In this document: positions 41,906-48,269 of the stretch, piece by piece
How the letters are laid out: each line of letters starts with the position of its first letter
Numbering within the stretch: the stretch's first letter is position 1
From: UBA6080 sp964607515
GTDB lineage: Bacteria > Fermentibacterota > Fermentibacteria > Fermentibacterales > JCC-6
NCBI GenBank assembly: GCA_964607515.1
Contig: CAZSKU010000002.1
Coordinates: 1 to 64,000, forward strand
Direction: 5' to 3'
DNA: 64,000 nucleotides
Program-made: the position numbers and the translations under genes
Notes under the pieces: generated by a model
The model's input: only the letters and a program-made list of their open reading frames with translations
Database searches by the model: none
Told to the model about the DNA's origin: nothing

Positions 41906-43074
41906 ACAACTCGACCGGGATTCTGAGGACCATGGCTGTGAGCGTCTCCCTGGTGGCGCTTCTGGCCCTGGGTGTGGTGCTGAAGGTCATGGCGGGGGTT
42001 TTCACCCAGGTCACTATAGCCCTTTTTGCAATGTTTCTTGTCAATCCGGCGGTCAACCGGGCTGCCTCACTCATAGACCGGCTCATTCGACGTGTTCTCC
42101 CCGGGACGGGGCGTCGCCCGAGGGGGGCTCGAAACAAGACCCACGCGGCGGAGGTCATGGGTTCCGTGATAGTGGTGCTTCTGGCGCTGACCCTGGTGGG
42201 TTTCGCCATGCTCATTCTCTACGGTACGGGAAACATGCTCATGGACCGGCGGAATGACCTGGCCACCAGGGTGGTGAGGCCGGTGGCGGATTTCGTCGGC
42301 GAGGTCCAGGACCGGCTGCTTCCGGGGCTGTACAGCTCCCTTGGGATGGGCGGGACGCTGGAATCGCCGCCGCCGGACACGGTGTCCGTCGAACGGGACC
42401 CGGCTGCCGGTATCGGCGTTCTGGAAGGCATCTCCCTGGCCTCGCTGGTTCCCACAGCGGCCAATCTGGTGGGCACGCTGACCCAGCTGCTTCTGAAACT
42501 CGCCATAATCACCATGCTCACAGTGTTCATGCTCAGCGGCAGACGGATATTCTCGGACAAGCTCAGGGAGCTCGACCCGGTGAGGCACCGGAGGATTTCG
42601 GCGGTTGTAGCCAGGGTGGAGGGGGTTCCAAGAAGGTACCTGGTGGCCAAGCTTGTCACCAGCATTCTCACGGGGCTGCTTATCGGGGCGGGTCTCCTGG
42701 TCTGGCTGGACCCCGGCGACGCCTTCATCTGGGGCTTCATCGCCACGATCATGAACTTCGTTCCCTTCTTCGGCTCGCTGCTGGCGGGCATAATGATCGC
42801 CCTCTACACCCTCTCTGTGGCGGGACCTCAGGGGCTGTGGACCGTGCCGCTGGTGGTGGTGGTGAACAACCTGGTATCCAACGTTATAGAACCCAACTAC
42901 TTCGGAAGGGTTCTGCCCGTGGGCAGAGTCACGGTTCTTGTCTGTGTGCTGGTCTGGGGTTTTCTCTGGGGGCTCACCGGGGTGTTCCTGGCGGTTCCCA
43001 TAACGATAATGCTCAAGGAGTTCCTGGAGCAGGTCTACGGCCGGAACGCCTTCACGGCCGCACTGGAGGTATGA
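41902..43074 (+). CDS. AI-2E-family membrane permease (PerM/YdiK-like)
   Basis: A 390-residue polytopic protein of the AI-2E transporter family. N-terminal helices (MAVSVSLVALLALGVVLKVM, then IALFAMFLVNPAVNR), a long amphipathic middle segment and the conserved C-terminal block WGFIATIMNFVPFFGSLLAG with NLVSNVIEPNYFGR are present. Members export small molecules or, in some bacteria, act as Na+/H+ antiporters; function here is open. A 35-residue basic linker (RRVLPGTGRRPRGARNK) after the second helix is a local insert. The start is TTG in a TTGA overlap with the nitrilase stop. Confidence 0.87.
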   Translation: MNNSTGILRTMAVSVSLVALLALGVVLKVMAGVFTQVTIALFAMFLVNPAVNRAASLIDRLIRRVLPGTGRRPRGARNKTHAAEVMGSVIVVLLALTLVGFAMLILYGTGNMLMDRRNDLATRVVRPVADFVGEVQDRLLPGLYSSLGMGGTLESPPPDTVSVERDPAAGIGVLEGISLASLVPTAANLVGTLTQLLLKLAIITMLTVFMLSGRRIFSDKLRELDPVRHRRISAVVARVEGVPRRYLVAKLVTSILTGLLIGAGLLVWLDPGDAFIWGFIATIMNFVPFFGSLLAGIMIALYTLSVAGPQGLWTVPLVVVVNNLVSNVIEPNYFGRVLPVGRVTVLVCVLVWGFLWGLTGVFLAVPITIMLKEFLEQVYGRNAFTAALEV

Positions 43075-45371
43075 TGCTGTCGGTTCTCGCACTGGCCCTG
43101 GTTTCCGGTTCCGTAACCTTCACCTGGGCGCCATCCTCGGATCCCGCGGTGGAAGCCTCCGCCGCGGGGGACAGGGTATCCCTGCCGGGAAGCCCGGTCT
43201 TCGGACACCCCGGCAGCCCGCTCCTTCCTTTGGTTCCCCTGACCGTGGCGCTTCCTCCGGGAGCGGTAGCGGACAGCGTCGTCTTCCGTCCGACGGATGT
43301 CCGGATTGTTCCCGGAAGGGTGCGGCCCTCTCCGGCCCAGCGGGGTGTTCCGGTCTCCCGCCCCGGCGATTTCGTCTTCACGCCGGAAAACCCCGAAGCG
43401 TACTCGGTGGACTGGGAGATGTGCGCCAGACTCCAGGGACAGGGTACCCTTATGGGGTATAATGTCGCCGATCTGGTTCTCCGCCCCGTGGCCTGGAACC
43501 ATGAAACCTCCCTTCTCACGGCTGCTTACTCGATTGACATCACGGTATGCTACCACCTGGGCAACACCCCCGGAGGGCCCGCCGCCCGGGGGCTTCTGGG
43601 CTCCGCCCTGGCGGCGGACATAGTAGCGGGACAGGTGGTCAACCCCGAGGACGTGACACCTCTGCCGGTGACCGAGGATCTGCCCTGGGGAGAGTATCTG
43701 ATAGTGGCGCCGGACAACCTCGCGGCGGCCTTCCAACCCCTGGCCCAATGGAAAACCCTCAAAGGCATTCCCGCCTCGATAGTCACCATGGGCTACATCA
43801 ACGATTCCTACTCCGGGGTGGACCCCGCCCAGAGGCTGCGGTTCTTCCTGGCTGACATCTACCAGAACGCGCCTCCGACATTCGTCCTTCTGGCCGGCGA
43901 CACCCCGGGCATTCCACACCGGAACTGCTACGCCACCGCCGAGGGGTACGTGGACTACCCCTCCGCGGACCTTTACTACCAGGACATGAACGACACCGCC
44001 CCCGGCGTGGACGCCTGGGACCTGAACGGAAACGGAGTGTGGGGAGAGCTGTACGGCGCGGACAACATGGACTACCACCCGGACTACGTTCTGGGAAGGG
44101 CTTCCGTGGAGGACCATTTCCAGGCCCAGATATTCATAGAAAAGGTGCTGGCCTACGAGAACGCCCCGGACACTCCCGCCTGGTACAACTCCATGGGCTT
44201 CACCACGTCGGTGCTCTGGTCGAACCCGTACTGCCCCGGATGCGCCGGCAAGGAGAAGGTTGATACTCTGTACACCCCCGAGGGTTGGACCATCACCAAG
44301 CTGTACGAGGACTGGGGGACCCAGAGCTACGCGGCCACCATGGCAATGCTCAACCAGGGCATGCACCTGGTCAACCATGCGGGCCACGGCAGCGAGGGCT
44401 ACGTCTCCATCGGTTCAGGCGGTCTCTCCACCTCCGACTTCATGGGCCTGACCAACATCTCGCAGAACGGACGGCCTTCCATCTGGAACACCATAGCCTG
44501 CCTCTCCGGCTCCTTCGACACCGGAACCTGTCTGGCGGAGGCGTGGATCAGGTCCCCCGGGGGGGGCGGTTTCTGCATCATGAACACCCGCTACGGATGG
44601 GGCGAGCCTTCGGACCCCGGCAACCAGTGGAGCGAGCTGGTGGACCAGGAGTTCTTCGCCTGCTTCTTCACGGACGACGCCTTCCACCTGGGGGACGCCT
44701 ACATGTGCGCCAAGGACAACTTTGTACCCCTGATTCCTTCCGACACCCACTACGACTGGATTGCCAAGAGCAACACCCTGTTCGGGGACCCTGAGCTGCC
44801 GATGTGGCTTTACATCCCCCAGGAGATGGAGGTCTCGCCGGTGCAGCTCAATCAGGGCCAGACCACCCTCCAGGTGGCGGTAGAGAGCGGCGGCGAGCCC
44901 CTGGAAAACGCCAGGGTGTGCCTTCTTCAGGGTGGATGGGACCAGCCGGTCACCTATTCCGTGGCCCTCACCGATCCCTCGGGCCAGGCCGTTCTGTCCT
45001 TTCCCGGGCTGCCCGCGGAACCCCAGACCGCCCAGATCACGGTATGGGCAAGGGATCACGTCACCAGCACCCAGACGGTTTCCATCGGTTCAATGGGGGT
45101 GGAGCAGGGTTTCCGGGAAGCGCTCAGTCTGGTTCTGCTTTCCCCGAACCCGGTGGCCGGGACCATCAGGGTGGGCTGGTCCTCTCCCGTCCCATGCAGG
45201 CTGGACCTGTTCGATCTTGCGGGAAGGGTCGCCTGGTCTTCAGGAGCCCGGGCGGCGGGCAGGGGAACCGCTACCCTGAACTCCGGGGAGATACCCCCGG
45301 GAGTGTATTTCATCAGGCTCGAAGCTCCGGGGAGCGCCGGACTGGGAAGACGGCTGGTGGTGGTCAGGTGA
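43071..45371 (+). CDS. Gingipain-like C25 cysteine peptidase with C-terminal sorting-type domain
   Basis: A 766-residue secreted protease. A signal peptide (MMLSVLALALVSGSVTF) and a propeptide-like region lead to the C25 caspase-like domain: ILLAGD-type strand (TFVLLAGDTPGIPHRN), YYQDMNDTAPGVDAWDLNG, DYVLGRASVEDH, the catalytic His in HLVNHAGHGSEGY (His439) and the catalytic Cys in IWNTIACLSGSFD (Cys477). An Ig-like domain follows, then about 75 residues starting SPNPVAGTIRVGWSSP and ending in RRLVVVR, the FlgD/Por-like tail used in C-terminal secretion signals of FCB bacteria. The start overlaps the permease stop (ATGA). Confidence 0.9.
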   Translation: MMLSVLALALVSGSVTFTWAPSSDPAVEASAAGDRVSLPGSPVFGHPGSPLLPLVPLTVALPPGAVADSVVFRPTDVRIVPGRVRPSPAQRGVPVSRPGDFVFTPENPEAYSVDWEMCARLQGQGTLMGYNVADLVLRPVAWNHETSLLTAAYSIDITVCYHLGNTPGGPAARGLLGSALAADIVAGQVVNPEDVTPLPVTEDLPWGEYLIVAPDNLAAAFQPLAQWKTLKGIPASIVTMGYINDSYSGVDPAQRLRFFLADIYQNAPPTFVLLAGDTPGIPHRNCYATAEGYVDYPSADLYYQDMNDTAPGVDAWDLNGNGVWGELYGADNMDYHPDYVLGRASVEDHFQAQIFIEKVLAYENAPDTPAWYNSMGFTTSVLWSNPYCPGCAGKEKVDTLYTPEGWTITKLYEDWGTQSYAATMAMLNQGMHLVNHAGHGSEGYVSIGSGGLSTSDFMGLTNISQNGRPSIWNTIACLSGSFDTGTCLAEAWIRSPGGGGFCIMNTRYGWGEPSDPGNQWSELVDQEFFACFFTDDAFHLGDAYMCAKDNFVPLIPSDTHYDWIAKSNTLFGDPELPMWLYIPQEMEVSPVQLNQGQTTLQVAVESGGEPLENARVCLLQGGWDQPVTYSVALTDPSGQAVLSFPGLPAEPQTAQITVWARDHVTSTQTVSIGSMGVEQGFREALSLVLLSPNPVAGTIRVGWSSPVPCRLDLFDLAGRVAWSSGARAAGRGTATLNSGEIPPGVYFIRLEAPGSAGLGRRLVVVR

Positions 45372-45682
45372 GGGCCGTTCTTCCCGTAGCAGCTGCGGCG
45401 CTCCTGGCCGCGGGCTGCGGAGGGGAGGAGGCCCTGGCCAATCAGTGCAGAGCCCGGATGAACACCCTCTCCTCGGACATGGCCATGTACAGGGTGACCA
45501 GGGGCTACTGGCCCGGAAGCTCCGCCCCGCTGGACAGCATGGCGGGCAGGTCGGAAACCCTTTGCTGCCCCCGGTGCGGCGAGCCCTACAGGATCAGCGC
45601 CCGGCCGGACGGTTACACCATCGGGTGTCCCGACGGAGCGCACGGGACGATAGATACCGGAACACCGGACTGGGAGGAGTGA
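45368..45682 (+). CDS. Small lipoprotein with paired-cysteine motif
   Basis: A 104-residue lipoprotein. The lipobox LLAAGC ends the signal peptide near residue 17. The mature part begins GGEEALANQCRARMNTLSSDMAMYRVTRG, shown here only by its ends, and looks like a pilin-type or type II secretion minor helical segment followed by CCPRCGEPY and IGCPDGAHG. The CxxC pair suggests a metal or disulfide site. The combination resembles type II pseudopilin tails seen in competence proteins but no prepilin peptidase site is present. The start is GTG in a GTGA overlap with the protease. The function is unknown. Confidence 0.65.
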   Translation: MRAVLPVAAAALLAAGCGGEEALANQCRARMNTLSSDMAMYRVTRGYWPGSSAPLDSMAGRSETLCCPRCGEPYRISARPDGYTIGCPDGAHGTIDTGTPDWEE

Positions 45683-45687
45683 GAGCG

Positions 45688-46113
45688 ATGCAGGTGCTCA
45701 AGAGGGAGAACGGGGTTGTCCTGCTGAGGTTCGACCGGGGTGAGCCGTTTCCTGAAGCCCTTGCAGACTATTGCGCCGGGGCGGGCCTCGAATCGGCCGT
45801 GGTGCTGTGCGGAATCGGAATGCTGTCCGGGGCGGTCATCGGAAGGTACGACGGAAAGGAGTACACCAGGACGGTTTTCAACGACTCACTGGAGGTTCTA
45901 TCCCTGCAGGGGAACGTGTCCAAGAAACAGGGCGAACCCTTCGTGCATCTGCACGTATCCCTGGCGGATCACGACTTCACCGCCCGGGGCGGGCACCTCT
46001 TCGAAGCCCGGGTTTCAATGGTCATCGAGCTGGCGCTGCTGGAACTCACTCCGGGGCTGGTGAGGCAACCCATGGGCGGTGACTTCTGGAGGCTGGAAGG
46101 CCCTCAAACTTGA
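45688..46113 (+). CDS. PPC (DUF296) domain protein
   Basis: A 141-residue protein of the PPC/DUF296 family, the trimeric domain also found at the C-terminus of plant AT-hook proteins. Visible are SAVVLCGIGMLSGAVIGRYD, SLQGNVSKKQGEPFVHLHVSL and ARGGHLFEARVSMVIEL, including the clustered His residues that bind metal in bacterial members. No DNA-binding AT-hook is present. Bacterial PPC proteins have no agreed function. The ATG has GGAGG about ten bases upstream, and the next promoter, for tRNA-Ala, begins within its stop codon region. Confidence 0.85.
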   Translation: MQVLKRENGVVLLRFDRGEPFPEALADYCAGAGLESAVVLCGIGMLSGAVIGRYDGKEYTRTVFNDSLEVLSLQGNVSKKQGEPFVHLHVSLADHDFTARGGHLFEARVSMVIELALLELTPGLVRQPMGGDFWRLEGPQT

Positions 46114-46137
46114 CATCAGGGGGTCAGAGGTTATGTT
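46110..46137 (+). promoter_or_regulatory. Promoter of the tRNA-Ala gene
   Basis: A perfect TTGACA at 46110-46115 overlaps the stop codon of the PPC gene; TATGTT at 46132-46137 follows after 16 bases. Transcription would start near 46144, nine bases before the mature tRNA 5' end. Confidence 0.75.
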
Positions 46138-46152
46138 TCTTCGGCTTTCGAT

Positions 46153-46229
46153 GGGGCTTTAGCTCAGTTGGCTAGAGCGCTTGACTGGCAGTCAAGAGGT
46201 CAGGGGTTCAACTCCCCTAAGCTCCACCA
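46153..46229 (+). tRNA. tRNA-Ala, anticodon GGC
   Basis: A 77-base cloverleaf: acceptor stem GGGGCTT with AAGCTCC, D-arm GCTC...GAGC, anticodon stem CTTGA/TCAAG with loop CTGGCAG (anticodon GGC), T-arm GGGGTTCAACTCCCC and an encoded CCA end. The acceptor stem contains the G3.U70 wobble pair that alanyl-tRNA synthetase recognises. It has its own promoter and is followed by a strong hairpin. Confidence 0.97.
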
Positions 46230-46232
46230 TGC

Positions 46233-46256
46233 AAGCGGCGGCTTCGGCCGCCGCTT
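46233..46256 (+). terminator. Hairpin after tRNA-Ala
   Basis: AAGCGGCGGC and GCCGCCGCTT form a ten-base stem closed by the extra-stable C(UUCG)G tetraloop, four bases after the tRNA. The downstream tract is CCCCTTAG, poor in U, so termination may be partial or rely on the stem. Confidence 0.7.
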
Positions 46257-46392
46257 CCCCTTAGTTGACGGCTGTCACGGGGTTGCATTAGTCTCGGGCA
46301 TTGTCTATCTTACCCGCTCATGACGGGCGAACGGACAGTATCATACCGACATACGAGGATTTCTCATCACACTGACCGATGCGGGAGGAAAA

Positions 46393-46668
46393 ATGACCAA
46401 GGCCGATATCGTCGCGAGCATCGCCGATAAGACAGGACTGACCAAGAAGGAAGTCGCCTTCGTGGTCAACAGGTTTTTCGAGGAAGTGAAGGAAGCCATG
46501 TTCGCCAAGGAACACATCGAGATCCGCGGCTTCGGCACTTTCAAGGTTGTACAGCGCAACGAGAGAAAGGCCCGCAACCCCCACAGCGGGGAGACGGTCC
46601 TGGTTCCCCGCCGCTCGGTTCCCGTGTTCAAGCCTTCCCGGTCGGTAAAGGAAAGGGTGGCAAAGTAA
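46393..46668 (+). CDS. hup: HU/IHF-family histone-like DNA-binding protein
   Basis: A 91-residue nucleoid protein with MTKADIVASIADKTGLTKKE at the N-terminus and the IEIRGFGTFKVVQRNERKAR-NP-HSGE signature. The DNA-clamping arm and the C-terminal VFKPSRSVKERV complete the family length. It bends and compacts DNA as a dimer. GGGAGGAAAA precedes the ATG. The 5' gap from the tRNA hairpin holds a possible promoter (TTGCAT at 46284-46289 with TATCTT at 46306-46311). HU and the following ribosomal miniprotein are closely spaced. Confidence 0.95.
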   Translation: MTKADIVASIADKTGLTKKEVAFVVNRFFEEVKEAMFAKEHIEIRGFGTFKVVQRNERKARNPHSGETVLVPRRSVPVFKPSRSVKERVAK

Positions 46669-46764
46669 GTGCCCAACGGTAGGAAGCGCAAGCGCCAGAA
46701 GATAGCCAACCACAAGAGGAAGAAGCGGCGTCGGGCCAACCGGCACAAGAAGAAGATCCGCTAG
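46669..46764 (+). CDS. AURKAIP1/COX24-type ribosomal miniprotein (mS38/bS22-like), 31 residues
   Basis: Directly after the HU stop codon a GTG opens a 31-residue frame that is almost entirely Lys, Arg, His and Asn: it starts MPNGRKRKRQKIANHKRKK and ends NRHKKKIR. This is the pattern of the short AURKAIP1/COX24-domain proteins of Bacteroidota-type bacteria, which correspond to mitoribosomal mS38 and actinobacterial bS22, a peptide buried in the small ribosomal subunit. Tight packing (zero bases from HU, one base to the next gene) and the extreme composition support it. AAGGAAAGGGTGG lies upstream. The family match is from memory, not a search. Confidence 0.75.
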   Translation: MPNGRKRKRQKIANHKRKKRRRANRHKKKIR

Positions 46765-46765
46765 C

Positions 46766-47251
46766 TTGAGAGTAGCGGTTCTCTCCGACACCCATGTTCC
46801 TACCCGGGCCGCCAACCTGCCCGGAAGAGTATACGAGGTCTGCTGCGAGGCGGACCTCGTTCTCCATTGCGGCGACTTCGTGGAGGCCGAGGTCTACCGG
46901 GACCTGCAAAGGCTCGCCCCGGTGAGGGGGGTTCTGGGGAACATGGACGAAGGCGCGCTGGCGGCGATGCTTCCCGAAGAGGATGTCTTCAACCTGATGG
47001 GGATGACGGTTTGCATGACCCACGGCTCCGGGCCGGTTTTCGGACTGGAGGACAGGGTTCTGAACCGATTCCTGCACCGGAAGCCCCGGATCGTGCTGTT
47101 CGGCCATTCCCACCGATTCACCGGGAAGGATGAGAACGGTGTTCTCCTGCTGAACCCCGGAGCCGTGGCGGCGGCCGGAGGAGAACGCTCCATGGCGGTT
47201 CTGACGCTGGCTTCCGGTGAGGCTCCCCTGGTGGAGCGGGTGCTGTTCTGA
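46766..47251 (+). CDS. YfcE/MJ0936-type metallophosphoesterase
   Basis: A 161-residue calcineurin-like phosphodiesterase. Dimetal motifs are visible in order: VLSDTHV (D-x-H), LHCGDFVEAEV (GD), VLGNMD (GNxD), MTHGSG (H) and LFGHSHRF (GHxH). The compact size fits the YfcE family, whose natural substrate is uncertain. The start is TTG at 46766, one base after the preceding stop, with a purine-rich stretch (GAAGAAGAT) upstream. It probably shares the HU transcript. Confidence 0.9.
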   Translation: MRVAVLSDTHVPTRAANLPGRVYEVCCEADLVLHCGDFVEAEVYRDLQRLAPVRGVLGNMDEGALAAMLPEEDVFNLMGMTVCMTHGSGPVFGLEDRVLNRFLHRKPRIVLFGHSHRFTGKDENGVLLLNPGAVAAAGGERSMAVLTLASGEAPLVERVLF

Positions 47252-47252
47252 C

Positions 47253-47281
47253 TTGAAATGTCCCCCGGAACAGGTTATCTT
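47253..47281 (+). promoter_or_regulatory. Promoter of the tRNA-Arg gene
   Basis: TTGAAA at 47253-47258 and TATCTT at 47276-47281 are spaced by 17 bases. Transcription would begin near 47288, about five bases before the tRNA. The -35 starts immediately after the phosphoesterase stop codon. Confidence 0.75.
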
Positions 47282-47292
47282 ACTTCCACAGA

Positions 47293-47368
47293 GCCCCCGT
47301 AGCTCAGTTGGATAGAGCGTCGGCCTCCGGAGCCGGAAGCTTGGGTTCGAGTCCCGACGGGGGTACCA
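47293..47368 (+). tRNA. tRNA-Arg, anticodon CCG
   Basis: A 76-base cloverleaf: acceptor GCCCCCG with CGGGGGT (first pair G.U), D-arm GCTC...GAGC, anticodon stem TCGGC/GCCGG with loop CTCCGGA (anticodon CCG), T-arm with TTCGAGT loop, and an encoded ACCA end. It reads CGG arginine codons, which are common in this GC-rich sequence. Confidence 0.96.
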
Positions 47369-47374
47369 GTGATG

Positions 47375-47405
47375 AAGGAGCGCCGCAGGGCGCTCCTTCC
47401 CTTTT
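47375..47405 (+). terminator. Intrinsic terminator after tRNA-Arg
   Basis: AAGGAGCGCC (47375-47384) pairs perfectly with GGCGCTCCTT (47389-47398) around a GCAG loop, followed by CCCTTTT. A ten-base GC-rich stem plus U-tract is a standard rho-independent terminator for the tRNA transcript. Confidence 0.88.
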
Positions 47406-47441
47406 ATGGCGGTTCTCATGAAGGCAGCGGGTCTTTTCCAC

Positions 47442-47470
47442 TTGACAACGGGAGTTCCGCTGCAAAGAAT
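47442..47470 (+). promoter_or_regulatory. Promoter candidate for the secreted protein gene at 47562
   Basis: A perfect TTGACA at 47442-47447 is followed after 17 bases by AAGAAT at 47465-47470, giving a start near 47477 and a leader of about 85 bases. A second -10-like TATAAG at 47475-47480 is too far from the -35. The gap between the tRNA terminator and the gene holds nothing else that I can name. Confidence 0.55.
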
Positions 47471-47561
47471 CAGGTATAAGGATCCGCCTTCTCCGGAGGA
47501 TAACATGGTTCTTTTTCCTTCCGGGCGAAGATGGTTCACAGCTGCGAGGAGGTTTTGTGGA

Positions 47562-48203
47562 ATGATCAAGCTTTCCGTCTCGGGTACCGTTTTCCTGTTG
47601 ACCGTGGTGTTCGCTTCCGCTGCATGGGCCGGGGTATCCGCCACCGCGGAAAACCCCTCTTACGCCTCCGTTCCGGCGGTGGTGGAGAGTTCCCCCTGGA
47701 CCGTTCCTGTCTGGGCTGACCGGGTGGACTCGGCCATCGACCAGAACCAGCCCAACGCGCCGGTCTACATGGCCGGGTTCAGCCAGGGAGGTCTCGCCCA
47801 GTCCTTCCAGCAGACCAACGAAAACATCAACGGCGCCGGAATCTTCCTTCAGCCCAACGTCGGCGGCAGCGCCACGGTAACAATCCAGCTCTGGACCAAC
47901 CTTCCCAACGCCGGCGGCACGATGATTACCGAAGCCAGCACCACGGGCACTGCGGGCACCTGGTGCGACGTCTTCTGGGAGTACGAGGATGTTACCCCCG
48001 GAACCACATACTTCCTGGTGTTCACCGGGAATACTGTCCTGGGAATAGCCGGCGATACCGCCAACCCGTACCCCTACGGCTGCGTCTACGCCAACTCCGG
48101 GTACAGCCAGTTCCCCAACTACGACTACACCTTCAGAACCTACTACCAGCTGGACGTCAGCCTGGAGCGCACCACCTGGGCCGGCCTGAAGGCGGCCTTC
48201 TAG
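47562..48203 (+). CDS. Secreted beta-rich protein ending in the TWAxLKAxF motif
   Basis: A 213-residue exported protein. I chose the ATG at 47562, which has GAGGAGG upstream and gives a classical signal peptide (MIKLSVSGTVFLLTVVF then ASAAWA, cut before GVSA). An in-frame ATG at 47505 with GGAGGATAAC is the alternative. The mature protein is rich in Asn, Thr and Tyr: VYMAGFSQGGLAQSFQQ, SATVTIQLWTNLPNAGG and DVTPGTTYFLVFTG, which looks like a jelly-roll or lectin-like sandwich. The last residues, TTWAGLKAAF, match the end of the unrelated secreted protein at 50740-51576. Promoter before and terminator behind make it a single-gene unit. Confidence 0.75.
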   Translation: MIKLSVSGTVFLLTVVFASAAWAGVSATAENPSYASVPAVVESSPWTVPVWADRVDSAIDQNQPNAPVYMAGFSQGGLAQSFQQTNENINGAGIFLQPNVGGSATVTIQLWTNLPNAGGTMITEASTTGTAGTWCDVFWEYEDVTPGTTYFLVFTGNTVLGIAGDTANPYPYGCVYANSGYSQFPNYDYTFRTYYQLDVSLERTTWAGLKAAF

Positions 48204-48218
48204 ACACGGTACAAAGAA

Positions 48219-48254
48219 GCGGCCCGCGCCTTCCGGCGCGGGCCGCCCTTTTTT
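48219..48254. terminator. Strong, probably bidirectional terminator
   Basis: GCGGCCCGCGCC (48219-48230) and GGCGCGGGCCGC (48235-48246) form a 12-base perfect stem with a TTCC loop, followed on the plus strand by CCTTTTTT. Read from the minus strand the stem is followed by TTCTTTGT. It lies between two convergent genes (secreted protein and subtilisin) and can serve both. Confidence 0.88.
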
Positions 48255-48269
48255 GCGAGCCTTGCGTTA

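Noticed and set aside
46153..47368. The two tRNA genes as possible phage or island attachment sites
   Set aside because: No integrase, no repeat of the tRNA 3' ends and no change of gene style next to them is visible.
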